A stretch of DNA of 64,000 nucleotides, from positions 10,120,501 through 10,184,500 of the forward strand of contig NZ_CP012673.1 of the NCBI RefSeq assembly GCF_002950945.1, in the 5' to 3' direction. The DNA is from Sorangium cellulosum. Its GTDB lineage: Bacteria > Myxococcota_A > Polyangia > Polyangiales > Polyangiaceae. Every line of letters starts with the position of its first letter. Within the stretch, counting starts at the first letter, position 1. Made by a program: the position numbers and the translations under genes. Below are positions 54,126 to 63,005 of this stretch, piece by piece. The notes below the pieces were generated by a model that was not told the origin of the DNA, made no database searches, and saw only the letters and a list, made by a program, of their open reading frames with translations.

Positions 54126-56051
54126 TCACGCGTCGGTCGTCGACGACTTGTCCCAGGCGTCGGGCAGCAGCTCGTCCAGGCGCGACAGCGGCCAGCCGGC
54201 TTGCAGCTTGCCGATGACGTCGGTGGCCCATGCCAGCGGGTCGACGCCGTTCAGCTGGCAGGAGCCGAAGACGGTATACGCATGGGCGAGGCGCTCTGCT
54301 CCCTTGTCCGAGCCGGCAAACAAGTAGTTCTTCCGGCCGATCGAGATGCGCCGCAGGCTTCGCTCAGCCTCGCCGTTGTCGATCTCGAATCGACCATTAG
54401 TGAAGCAGCGTCTCCACGCCGCCTCTTGGCCGAGCGCGTAGCGAGTCGCTTCGTAGAGCGGCGTCTTCGGCACCAGCCGAGGGTGGAGCTCGCGAATCCA
54501 CCGGTACAGCTCGTCGACCGCACCGAGCGACTGCTCGTCACGCCGTTGCTTGCGCGCGTCGGGACCCAGCCCTTCGGCTTTGCAGGAGGCCTCAACCCGG
54601 TAGATTGTCTTGAAGTACGACAGCGCGATGGCCGCACGCGCGTCGCCGCTCTTCGCGGCCTTCTCGAACTTGGCGCGGATGTGCATGCCGCAGCCCAGGC
54701 GGCGCTCGTCGGGCACTACGGGCGCGCCGTCCTCGTCCTTCATCGCATCGTAGCCGGCGTAGCCGTCGCCCTGCATGTACCCACAGAAGCCGGCGAGCAG
54801 CGCGGCCGGCCGCTTCGAGTTCCAGTCCGGCGTGTAGCGAAACGCAACGAGCTTTGTGTCCTCGTCGACCTCGGCCGCGAACGACCAGACGTGCCCGCGC
54901 TTGACCCCGTTGGGATGATCGCGATCGAGCACGCGCAGGCCCGTGTCGTCCACGTGCAAGTAGAACGCTCCGACCACCCGCTCGAAGATGCGCTCAGCGA
55001 CCGGAGTAAGCACGTCAATCCCAAACGCCGCCCAGTCGCCGAGGGTCGAGGGCGAGAGCGACACGCCGCTTCGCTCGTACTGCTGCGTCTGCCGGTAGAG
55101 CGGCGTCGAATCGTGGTACTTGTCCACGAGGATGTGCGCGAGCAGGCCCGGCCCCGGTCGGCCTCGGTCCATGACCTTCTCGCTCGCCGCAGTGACGACG
55201 CCTTCCTCAGGGCAGGCGGGACAGGCCAGCTTCTCGCGCTTCTCCTCGATGACCCGGAACTGGGCCGGCACGAACTCGAGGATCTCGCTGCTGCGATAGC
55301 CGATGCACTGTTTCGCTCCCCCGCAGTGCTCGCATGCGCGCTCGGCCTCGGGGACCTGGATGATGCGCTCCTCGCGCGGCAGATCGCTCGGTGTTGGTGA
55401 GCTCGTACTTGCGCGGAAACTCGGTGAAGAAAATCGGTGAAGTTGGCCCAGCGCGCAGTCAGCATCCGGGAGTGCTCGCGCGGGTCAAGGGTGCGCTCGC
55501 TACGCGAGCCGGCTGCGCCGCCCTTGACCCGCGCTCCGCCCTCCCGGGGCGGAACCTCGGGCGATGGGCAAGCGGGCCTCCGGCGGGGGCTCCGAACCGC
55601 GGGTGATGCTCAAAATCCCGCGCTCAAATTTCCGCGGTTTCTGATGCACGTCGACACTCGGCAGCGGCGCACGGCCACCACGGCCGCGGGGCGGCTTGGG
55701 CGGGTCAGGTGGCTGCGGCACCGAGCCGTCCCCCGCTGGCTGCGCCGCCGCTTCGTCCGAAGCGGCAGGCGCGGGCTCGGCGCCCTTCTGCTCCGCTTCG
55801 CTGAGCGCCGCGAGCATGAGCGACAGCTGCTCCGAGCTGACCTTCTGGCTCTTGCGGCCATACAGCTCACGAAGCGCGTTGGCGAGCCGGACGCTCAACG
55901 CGGTGTTGGTGTCTCGCAGCCCCACGAGCAGCTGGACGACCAGCTCGATGAGGTCCGCGACGCGCCCCTCGGCTGCCAGCTGCTCGAGCTTGAGCCGGAC
56001 GTCCTCAATATCGACGGGCAGCTTGGCGGTGGGCTCGGGCAGCGTCTTCAT
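54126..56051 (-). pseudogene. tnpC: IS66 transposase (TnpC), split
   Basis: The N-terminal part (56051-55600: MKTLPEPTAKLPVDIEDVRL, helical leader, Pro-rich linker) and the zinc-ribbon/catalytic part (55390-54126: REERIIQVPEAERACEHCGG, HVDDTGLRVLDRD, GYAGYDAM, NGRFEIDNGEAERSLRRI) are separated by about 240 unrelated bases with stop codons and frame changes at 55390-55620. The DDE core looks intact, but the chain is broken, so an active full-length transposase is not expected unless translation restarts. Confidence 0.8.
55478..55534. repeat. REP-like hairpin inside the split tnpC
   Basis: Arms GCGCGGGTCAAGGG (55478-55491) and CCCTTGACCCGCGC (55521-55534) pair perfectly. It sits in the foreign stretch that breaks the transposase gene, which looks like a small palindromic (REP/MITE-like) insertion. 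Confidence 0.65.
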
Positions 56052-56481
56052 CCGGCGCGCGATGTACCCACGGCGCTCGGGACGAACAAGACCTTACGTT
56101 TTCAGCCGGATTTTTCTCAGTCTCGGTCCTCTTCGGGCGCCAGCGTTTGCGCCGTGCCGCGGTCGACAGGTCGAGCCCTTCGAGCATCAGCGACAGCTCC
56201 GCGGACTCGACCTCGACGTGCGTCGCCCCCTGCGGCACATCGCACGCGAGGTGGAATCTCCCGCTCGCCAGTTTTTTCCCCGCAATTACGTAGCCAGTGC
56301 GGTCCCAGAACAGGATTCGGACCTGGTCGCCTCGCCGATTCCTGAACACGAACAGATGCCCGCAGAGCGGGTCGGCTCCGAAGCACTGCGCGACCAACAC
56401 CGACAGGCCATCGAAGCTCTTACACAGGTCGGTAGGCTCGGCCGCGACGTAGACGCGCACCGACGGCGGCAGCGTCAGCAC
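56005..56481 (-). CDS. tnpB: IS66 TnpB-type protein
   Basis: The 158-residue ORF has the IS66 Orf2/TnpB landmarks VYVAAEPTDLCKSFDGL, GHLFVFRNRRGDQVRIL and WDRTGYVIAGKKL. The usual protein is about 115 residues; after WRPKRTETEK the reading becomes Arg/Ala-rich and overlaps the tnpC start, so an indel near 56110 probably removed the native stop. Its GTG start overlaps the tnpA stop. Confidence 0.85.
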   Translation of the reverse strand: MLTLPPSVRVYVAAEPTDLCKSFDGLSVLVAQCFGADPLCGHLFVFRNRRGDQVRILFWDRTGYVIAGKKLASGRFHLACDVPQGATHVEVESAELSLMLEGLDLSTAARRKRWRPKRTETEKNPAENVRSCSSRAPWVHRAPDEDAARAHRQAARRY

Positions 56482-56697
56482 TGCGTCTCCTCGGCGGCGA
56501 GCGCCAGCACTCGCTCAAGCGTGGCCGGGTCAAAGCCCGGCCGAACGCGGACCACCCGACCGTTGGGCAGCGCGATCTCGATCGGCTCCGTCACCACCGG
56601 CGATACGTCGGCCACCACGTGCACCGGCAGAAAGCGCGGAACCACAGCCGGCGGCGAAGGCCCGTCAGCCCGCAGCTTCCAGCGCCACCAGTACAGC
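56475..56697 (-). pseudogene. tnpA: IS66 TnpA, C-terminal half
   Basis: From YWWRWKLRADGPSPPAVVPR to the end (LERVLALAAEETQC) this is the C-terminal half of the IS66 accessory protein. The N-terminal half is at 58732-58630 on the same strand; the serine-recombinase cassette lies between. Confidence 0.75.
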
Positions 56698-58299
56698 TGC
56701 TTGATGCGATGGGCGCAACTGGCTAAACCGGCCGGACAGGGGGATCGCATGCTCGATGTTGATCTGGCTGCCCGTCACCACGACGCGCTCGATCAAGAGC
56801 CGGACGATATGCTGCCGGTCCGCGAAGTCCAGCTTGTCCAGCCCGACGCGTAACGTGGCAGCGAACGCATCCAGGTCCTCCGCCAGCCGATCGAGCCGAG
56901 CCTGATCCTGGTCCTGCACCGCGAGCTCCTCGATACGTGCGCGCGTGGCCTGCTTGCTGGCTTCCAGCCGTTCGCGCCTCGCCTTCAGCTCCGGAGCCGT
57001 GATCGCGCCCGCCATGTACGCGTCCACGAGGCGCTCGACTTGCGCCGCGAGTTGCCTCTCTGTCTTCTCAAGGCGAGTACGATCGCGTGTCCGCTGCGCT
57101 GCCGCTTGCTGACTCGTGCGCCACGTCTCGATCTCGTGCTGAAGCATCTCGGGTTGCTGGAGCCATGCGACGACCGCCTTCCAGACCACATCATCGAGAT
57201 CATCGCGCCGCACGTTGCGCGCTGGACATCGCTGAAGCCGACCTCGATCTTCGGGGGCATCGGAAGGACATACGTAGTAGTCGTACGCGTGGCGACCAGC
57301 GCGGGGCGCCTTGTGAATGCAGTTCATCCTTCGGCCGCACTCGCCGCAGACAACGAGCGTTCGAAGCAGGTACTCCCATTGTACGTTCCGGGTTGACGTG
57401 AGCTTGTTCTTCGCCAGCGCACTCCTCACCTGCTGCAGGGTCTTTTCTTCGATGAGCGGCGGGATCGGAACGATGATCCACTGGTCTTCGGGACGCCTAC
57501 GCATGGAGCTCTTCTGGCGCTTGCGATAACTTCCCGGCTTCTTCGGTCGCTTGGGCTCGCAGGACTCCCATTTTCCGTAGCCAGCTTGCCCGATGTAGCA
57601 GGGGTTGGTCAGTACATTGTAAATGCCGCTCCAAGTCCAGAACTCTGCCTTGCGAGGAGCCACGCCATTCTTGTTCAATCGCTTCGCGATCGCGCGTGTA
57701 CTCAACCCTTCTTCGATCACCCAGCGGAACATGTCCCGCACGTGCTGCGCCTCAACTTCGTTGATCACCACGATCGGAGGCACGTCTCGATCGCGCTCGA
57801 GGATCGCGTAGCCGTAGGGCGGGTTGCCCTGAAAAGGCAGCATCTGCCCGGTGCGCAGCTTGTGCAGCCGGCCGCGCCGCGTGCGTTCGAGGATCTTGGC
57901 GCGCTCGTACTCCGCGATCACCCCTTGCATCTGCGCGAGCAGTCGATCCTCGGCGCGCTCGCCCAGCGGGTGCTCCACAAAGTGCACAGCGACGCCGTGT
58001 CGGTTCAGCTCCTCGATCAGGACGTGCTGGTGGACGTAGTTGCGTGCAAGCCGGTCGGGGCAGTACACCAGCACCCCATCGATCAACCCCTCCGCGGCCG
58101 CATCACGAAGGGCGTCGAGACCAGGCCGATCGAGGCGCGAACCGCTGATCCCCTCATCGAGGTAGCGTCGCTCGGAGGGCACCGTCACCCCCATCGCGGC
58201 CGCTGCATGCTCCAGGGCCGCGATCTGTGAGGCGATGGTCTGCTCCTGCTCCTGATGCGACGTCGAGACGCGCGCATACAGTGCCATCCGCTCGCTCAT
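56665..58299 (-). CDS. Large serine recombinase (resolvase/integrase)
   Basis: The 544-residue protein has a serine-recombinase catalytic domain (ALYARVSTSHQEQEQTIASQ, catalytic Ser in VSTS; YLDEGISGSRLDRPGL; YCPDRLARNYVHQ), a recombinase domain (GNPPYGYAILERDRD), a zinc-ribbon (CGECGRRMNC) and a C-terminal coiled-coil with basic residues. It would exchange DNA at short core sites and likely brought itself into tnpA. The last 10 codons come from IS66 sequence, so its stop codon is provided by the host IS. Catalytically it looks intact. Confidence 0.9.
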   Translation of the reverse strand: MSERMALYARVSTSHQEQEQTIASQIAALEHAAAAMGVTVPSERRYLDEGISGSRLDRPGLDALRDAAAEGLIDGVLVYCPDRLARNYVHQHVLIEELNRHGVAVHFVEHPLGERAEDRLLAQMQGVIAEYERAKILERTRRGRLHKLRTGQMLPFQGNPPYGYAILERDRDVPPIVVINEVEAQHVRDMFRWVIEEGLSTRAIAKRLNKNGVAPRKAEFWTWSGIYNVLTNPCYIGQAGYGKWESCEPKRPKKPGSYRKRQKSSMRRRPEDQWIIVPIPPLIEEKTLQQVRSALAKNKLTSTRNVQWEYLLRTLVVCGECGRRMNCIHKAPRAGRHAYDYYVCPSDAPEDRGRLQRCPARNVRRDDLDDVVWKAVVAWLQQPEMLQHEIETWRTSQQAAAQRTRDRTRLEKTERQLAAQVERLVDAYMAGAITAPELKARRERLEASKQATRARIEELAVQDQDQARLDRLAEDLDAFAATLRVGLDKLDFADRQHIVRLLIERVVVTGSQINIEHAIPLSGRFSQLRPSHQAAVLVALEAAG

Positions 58300-58516
58300 G
58301 TTCCCCCTCCCCTCCGTCGGTCTCCACGTTGCTCTGCGCGCTTGCGTATACCGCTTCCGCTTCGTTCAGTCCCAAGGGTGAGATCGCGTGGTCGATCACG
58401 ATCCGCACGGCCATGCCGAGCCGTTCGTTGCCCTCGGGCTGAGGTCGAGCGGTCCACTCGACTGTCCAGACGTGCTTGCTCACAGCGCCCGGCCCTCCCT
58501 CCAGGCGTTGCTTCAT
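58154..58516 (-). CDS. Small ORF overlapping the recombinase start
   Basis: A 120-residue ORF (MKQRLEGGPGAVSKHVWTVE; ISPLGLNEAEAVYASAQSN) starts upstream of the recombinase and overlaps it by 146 bases. The first 75 residues look like a real protein with helix-forming stretches; the tail, inside the recombinase gene, looks like shadow. It may be a small accessory factor with a lost stop. Confidence 0.4.
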   Translation of the reverse strand: MKQRLEGGPGAVSKHVWTVEWTARPQPEGNERLGMAVRIVIDHAISPLGLNEAEAVYASAQSNVETDGGEGEHERADGTVCARLDVASGAGADHRLTDRGPGACSGRDGGDGALRATLPR

Positions 58517-58600
58517 GCGGGCGAGCCAACGTTGGCAGAGGAGTGGGCCGAGTGGGCGCGCGCTTGCTCAGCGGCTGAAGCTGCCGGCGGAGCACAAGCC

Positions 58601-58732
58601 TCAGGACAGGTTTGTCGATTGTGCCCAGAGCCTCTTCGGCTTGTATCCCTCGCGCCGTGCGAACTTCTCGGCACTCAGCCCGCTCTGCTCCCATCGCTCC
58701 ACCCGCTCGGCCCACTCCGCCCTCGTCGCCAT
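58601..58732 (-). pseudogene. tnpA: IS66 TnpA, N-terminal half
   Basis: ATG 58732 follows a good ribosome-binding site (AAGGAGGAA). The peptide MATRAEWAERVERWEQSGLS continues to REGYKPKRL as in IS66 TnpA; beyond the insertion point (about 58629) the reading changes and stops at 58601. Confidence 0.75.
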
Positions 58733-58807
58733 CGCTTCCTCCTTCGCGATGGGAACAGGTAACCGGCGTCGCTCGGCCGGTCACGATGCCGTTGGCCGGG
58801 CGGTTAC

Positions 58808-58815
58808 AGGCGATC
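58808..58815. repeat. Target-site duplication, right (AGGCGATC)
   Basis: Second copy of the 8-bp duplication that flanks the IS66-type element. Confidence 0.9.
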
Positions 58816-59224
58816 GCCCAGCGGGCGAGGGCGCGGAACGCGCTCGGCGCTGAGCCCGATCCGCGGGAGCCAATCCCGCCGCTGCCACGTCGCAGGGTCA
58901 TGGGGCCACCCCGTTGCAGGGTCATGGGTCCAGGGGGAGACGACGTGATCGGTCTCGACCATGCCCGAGACCGCGAAGCGTGTCGAGGTCCCCGGAGCCG
59001 GGCGCGAAGCGACCGGCGACGTCCCTCTTTTTGCAGGGTCATGGGGCCACCCGGGCCCCTGGTAGGTCCGGCGCAGGGACCGCGACGCTCAGGAGCAGGA
59101 ACATCCACGCCGCCCCCGGCGCCCCTCGGGGTCACGTTGACGAGGGTGGGCGAGGCGCGCCGAGTGGAGCGAGAGGGTCAGCGGCGCGGCCCCGGGATCG
59201 ACGTGCTCGCCGGGGCCGCAGCGG

Positions 59225-60049
59225 TCATCGCCGCTTGTTGCGTGGATGGGTGGGCGGCTTGCTGCGCGCGGGCACTGGCGCGGCCGTGTTGCTCTCGTCG
59301 AGCTTCGGCTTGAGCCGTGGCCTGTACGACTCGCCCTCGACGATGAAGTCGAACGCCGCGTTCTTGAACCGATCGACGGCGCTCTGCGCGAGCAGCACGT
59401 CGTCGAACATCGCGAGCCACTCGGCCGTGTCGCGATTGCTCGTGACGATCATCGACGCGTGGCCCGTGCGCTCGAGGAAGAGCTGGTAGACGTCGCGGCT
59501 CTCTTCCTTGCTCATCGCCTCGAGCGCGAAGTCGTCGAGGATGAGCAGGTCGACCGTCGTGAGCGCGACCATCTCGGCGTCGCGTGAGTTGTCGAGCCTG
59601 CTCTGGCGCAGCCTGCGCAGCATCGCGTCGGCGCGCAGGAAGCGCACGCTGTAGCCGTGCTGGCACGCGAGGTGTCCGAGCGCGTTCGCGAGGAAGGTCT
59701 TGCCCACGCCGACCGAGCCGAGGATGACGATGTGCTTGTGCTCCTCGAGGAAGCGCAGGCTCGTGAACCCACCGAGCAGACGCTTGTCGAAGCTGACCTT
59801 CGCGGTCTTGTCCCAGAGCTCCAGGCGCATGTTGGGATCGAGCCCGGCGTCGCGTACGCGGTTGTCGGTCGCGCTCGCGTCACGGCGCGCGATCTCGTCG
59901 GTGAGCAGCATGAGCAACATCTCCTCGTGCCCCATCGACTGCTTCTCGGCCAGCAGCAGCCGCTCACGCAACGTCGCTGCGATGCGGCCGAGGCGCAGGC
60001 GCTTGAGCGCCGTGACGAGCGCGGGGTCGACTTCGCTCGAGCTCATCAC
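59225..60049 (-). CDS. istB: IstB ATP-binding transposition helper
   Basis: The 274-residue AAA+ protein has Walker A GSVGVGKTFLANAL, Walker B DLLILDDFAL and the family N-terminus (LKRLRLGRIAATLRERLLLA). IstB, by resemblance to known IS21 helpers, selects target DNA and activates IstA. Its start overlaps the istA stop by 4 bases (ATGA), and the basic C-terminal tail ends RNKRR. Looks intact. Confidence 0.93.
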   Translation of the reverse strand: MMSSSEVDPALVTALKRLRLGRIAATLRERLLLAEKQSMGHEEMLLMLLTDEIARRDASATDNRVRDAGLDPNMRLELWDKTAKVSFDKRLLGGFTSLRFLEEHKHIVILGSVGVGKTFLANALGHLACQHGYSVRFLRADAMLRRLRQSRLDNSRDAEMVALTTVDLLILDDFALEAMSKEESRDVYQLFLERTGHASMIVTSNRDTAEWLAMFDDVLLAQSAVDRFKNAAFDFIVEGESYRPRLKPKLDESNTAAPVPARSKPPTHPRNKRR

Positions 60050-61665
60050 GCCTCCTCCTTCGTCGCCGCAGCCGCCAGCGTGCGCGTCGCGAAGTGCTCG
60101 GTGCTGCGCGCGAACCGCGGCGTGGGGAGCGCAACGACCTTGCGCTCATCCGTGGGCGGTGACGCGGGCGTCTTCGCCGTCTCGAGCATGCGCGCCACGC
60201 GCTGCACGTCGACGACATCGAACGCAAGCGCGCTCTGGCAGATCGCCTCGACGCGCCCGTTGCCGAACTTGTTGCACAGCCGCAGCAGCGCATAGACGAG
60301 CCGCATGCGCGTCCACGGTAGCGGCACGTCGAGCAGCCGCTCGGCGTAGATGCCGACGTGCACGCCGCACTTCTTCGCGCTCGCGATGAGCGAAGCCACA
60401 TCGCGCTCGGCCGCGATGTCCTTGCCCACGGGGTAGTCGCTCGGGTCGGTGGAGCGCTTGCCCGGCGTAACGCGCGCGTGCACCTTCACGAGCTGCGTGC
60501 CGGCGTAGATCCTCACGGACACGCTGTCGGCGCGAACGCGCACCGTGCTGCCGACGTAGCGCGTCGGCACGCTGTAGAGCGACCGGAGGACCTGCACGTG
60601 ATGATCGGGGTGCACCTTCGCGTCAGTCCAGTGCGGCACGTCGAACGGCGCCGTCGGCGCCGGCTTCATGGCGGTCCTCTCGCGCGCCTCGAACACCTCG
60701 CGCGGCACTTCGCGTGTCGTGCCGTGGACGCGCGCACCGGCGACGTCGCGACACCACCGCTCAGCGGACGCGCGAGCCTCATCGAGGCTGGTGAACGACT
60801 CGCCGTCGAACCAGCTCTCGCGCACGTATGCGACCTGATTCTCAACACGCGCCTTGTCTTGTGGCGACCTGACACGCGCGGCATCCACCAACAGCCCGCG
60901 CGTCTGCGCGTAGTCGAGGAACGCCGGCACGAGCACGGGGGCGAGCTCGTCAGCGCGCAGCACGATGGCCTTCATGTTATCCGGGAGGATCACGCGCGCC
61001 ATCGCGCCGAAGAACCTCCACGCCGCATCCAGGCCCGCGCACACCGCCGCCGTGGTCTGCTCGAACGACGGCCACACGAACTGGTAGCGGCTGTACGCGA
61101 GCGTCACCACGAGCACCCACAGATTTCGAACCCGCTGCGTCGCTGGGTCGAACAGCTTACCCATCAGGCCGAAGTCGATCTGCGCGACCTCGCCGGGCTC
61201 GGTGTCCGCGACGCGAACCGTCGGCGTCTTCTTGCGCCACGCGAGCTCCTCCATGGCGAAGCGCCGGAGCGTGTCGTAGCTCGCGCTGACGCCGTGGTCG
61301 CGCTTGAGCAGCGTGTGGATCTTCGTCAGCTTCAGCGGCCGAGGCTGGGCGAGCCAGGCCTCAATGCGTGCGCGATGCGCACCGATCTCTTTCCACTCCT
61401 CGCTCGCGTCGGGCACCGGGCGCGACTGTACGCGCTGGGCGATCGCGTGGATCTCCTCGTCCGTCGGCTCGCGATCGGGCGGCAGTGGCAACGTCGCAGC
61501 GGCCTCGAAGTACCTGCCGACCGTCTTGCGATCGAACCCCGTCTCGCGCGCCACGTGACGCGCGCTCTGCCCCGCCGCACGACGGCGGAGCATTTCCTTG
61601 ATGTCAACCATGATCAGCTCTCGGTAGGGCATCGGCCTCCTTCCGACGGCGACCCGCGCCGTCAT
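60046..61665 (-). CDS. istA: IstA transposase of IS21 family
   Basis: The 539-residue transposase has an N-terminal HTH (VDIKEMLRRRAAGQSARHVA, then FDRKTVGRYFE) and an rve/DDE catalytic core: first Asp in AQIDFGLMG, second in LPDNMKAIV, Glu in KARVENQV. The C-terminal domain (VPTRYVGSTVRVRADSV) is normal. The start at 61665 could be shortened to the ATG of MVDIKEM. Appears functional, in an operon with istB. Confidence 0.93.
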   Translation of the reverse strand: MTARVAVGRRPMPYRELIMVDIKEMLRRRAAGQSARHVARETGFDRKTVGRYFEAAATLPLPPDREPTDEEIHAIAQRVQSRPVPDASEEWKEIGAHRARIEAWLAQPRPLKLTKIHTLLKRDHGVSASYDTLRRFAMEELAWRKKTPTVRVADTEPGEVAQIDFGLMGKLFDPATQRVRNLWVLVVTLAYSRYQFVWPSFEQTTAAVCAGLDAAWRFFGAMARVILPDNMKAIVLRADELAPVLVPAFLDYAQTRGLLVDAARVRSPQDKARVENQVAYVRESWFDGESFTSLDEARASAERWCRDVAGARVHGTTREVPREVFEARERTAMKPAPTAPFDVPHWTDAKVHPDHHVQVLRSLYSVPTRYVGSTVRVRADSVSVRIYAGTQLVKVHARVTPGKRSTDPSDYPVGKDIAAERDVASLIASAKKCGVHVGIYAERLLDVPLPWTRMRLVYALLRLCNKFGNGRVEAICQSALAFDVVDVQRVARMLETAKTPASPPTDERKVVALPTPRFARSTEHFATRTLAAAATKEEA

Positions 61666-62024
61666 CGGAAGGAGCCCGTCTCAGATCCCGACCGCGGCGT
61701 CCCGAACTGGCCCCATGAGGCTGCAAAAAACCTCGGAAGCTGGCCCCATGACCCTGCAAAAACCTGGGTCACGCCCCCGCGCGGGTGGCCCCATCCTCCT
61801 GCGTTTGGGGTGGCCCCATGACCCTGCAAAAAACGCCGCCAGGTGGCCCCATGAGGCTGCAAACCGGCACGCCGTGCTCCAGAGCAATCGCCCACCAGGC
61901 CAGCCTCCCCGGCGCCGCCCCCGCCGGCAGCGCCCACGCAGGAGACGCCGCGAGACGGGGCCGGCAAGCTTGCGGAACCACGCCGTGGGAGGCGTCGGGA
62001 GACGTAGCGGCGAGCGGACCCGCT

Positions 62025-62435
62025 CTACTTGGGCGGCAGCCTCCCACGCCTCACGCCACCGGGAGGAGCGCTCGCCCGGCCGGCCCGCGGCTGCCGGACC
62101 GGCTCAAGGCCGACCGCGGCCAGCACCGCGGCAACTCCCGTCCGCTCGTCTTCCGCCGCGGCTTCGGCCGCGGCTTGGCGCGGTGCCGGGTCCGCCGCGG
62201 CTCGGCGCGGTGCCGGGTCACGGGCCAGCGCCCGGAGGAAGACGACGAACGCCTCGCGCTGGACCAGGCGCAGCTTGCCGAGCTTCGTGACCGGCAGGGG
62301 AAAGCCCGGCGCGCGGATCGTGTCGAGGAAGACGCGCGCCGGGATGCCGGTGACCGACTCGACGTTCTTCTGCGAGAGCATCTCCGGCTGCGGGGCCGTG
62401 ATCGTGAGTGCTCGCTCATCGAGCTCCGGACACAC
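62025..62435 (-). CDS. Excisionase-like HTH protein, copy 2
   Basis: This equals the 19058-19468 protein apart from isolated substitutions (for example APPGG for APPDG): residues 15-70 form the MerR/excisionase HTH (MLSQKNVESVTGIPARVFLD). It lies in the third fragment of the duplicated segment, right of the IS21 insertion. Confidence 0.7.
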   Translation of the reverse strand: MCPELDERALTITAPQPEMLSQKNVESVTGIPARVFLDTIRAPGFPLPVTKLGKLRLVQREAFVVFLRALARDPAPRRAAADPAPRQAAAEAAAEDERTGVAAVLAAVGLEPVRQPRAGRASAPPGGVRRGRLPPK

Positions 62436-63005
62436 GCCTGTCAGCGCTCCGCCCCGTCACCGCTGCCTGCACGGCGCCGCGACGGGTCGACTCGCGGGGG
62501 ACGCGGACGCCCGAGCGTCGCATGCAGATCGAGGCGCGCGGCCGTCAGCGTGCCGTCAACGGCGGCGGCATGCCCACGACGCCGGCGGGCCGCACTCGCT
62601 GGCGACCCTGGCGCACGGGCGACGTCGTGCAGCGCCGGGGGCGCGGCCGTCGGCGCCCCGTCAACGGCGGTCTGCCGACGACGCCGCAGCGGGTCGCGCT
62701 CGCAGGGAACGGGGGCGCACGGGCGACACGTCTAGCTCAGGGCGCGCGGCCGCCAGCGCGCTCTCACGGCGGCCTGGACAGGCAGCCGGTGCCAGGGGGC
62801 TGATAAGCACTCGCGCTTCGCAGGCAGGTGCGCAATGGAGCACGCTCTGGACGGTACGACCCACGCCTTTGTAATGTTCTCGCCGAATTACAGTTGACGC
62901 CTGAAGGACCGATCGGGTTGATTTTGTGATAATTCCGGGTGCTTCGATGGAAGGCTCGACCGTCTCGCCCGGGCCATGATCTCGTTCGCGTCCGGAGGTT
63001 CACGG
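62436..63005. other. Non-coding stretch, copy of 19469-20039
   Basis: Same GC-rich imperfect repeats and AT-richer end as in copy 1, with one G and a few bases missing near 62716. No gene recognised. Confidence 0.5.

Larger units (their letters stand above)
53882..58807 (-). mobile_element. IS66-family element with nested serine-recombinase insertion
   Basis: The ends are inverted repeats: GTAACCGCCCGGC on the left and GCCGGGCGGTTAC on the right, flanked by AGGCGATC twice. The minus strand holds tnpA (in two halves), tnpB and the transposase tnpC. A roughly 1.93-kb piece (about 56697-58629) with a large serine recombinase splits tnpA, and a hairpin-bearing insertion breaks tnpC. Size is 4926 bases against about 2.5 kb for a plain IS66, which the nested piece explains. 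Confidence 0.9.
58883..61869 (-). mobile_element. IS21-family element with multiple terminal repeats
   Basis: The ends are TG...CA with imperfect inverted repeats: TGCCACGTCGCAGGGTCATG on the left and the complement of TGCCGGTTTGCAGCCTCATG on the right. Variants of the motif GCAGGGTCATGGGGCCAC occur three times at the left (58890-59055) and four times at the right (61707-61862), the multiple IstA-binding repeats expected for IS21. Inside are istB and istA on the minus strand; 58883-59224 and 61666-61869 are the repeat-bearing non-coding ends. No target duplication is visible and 104 flanking bases are absent, so the insertion was followed by a deletion. Confidence 0.88.
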
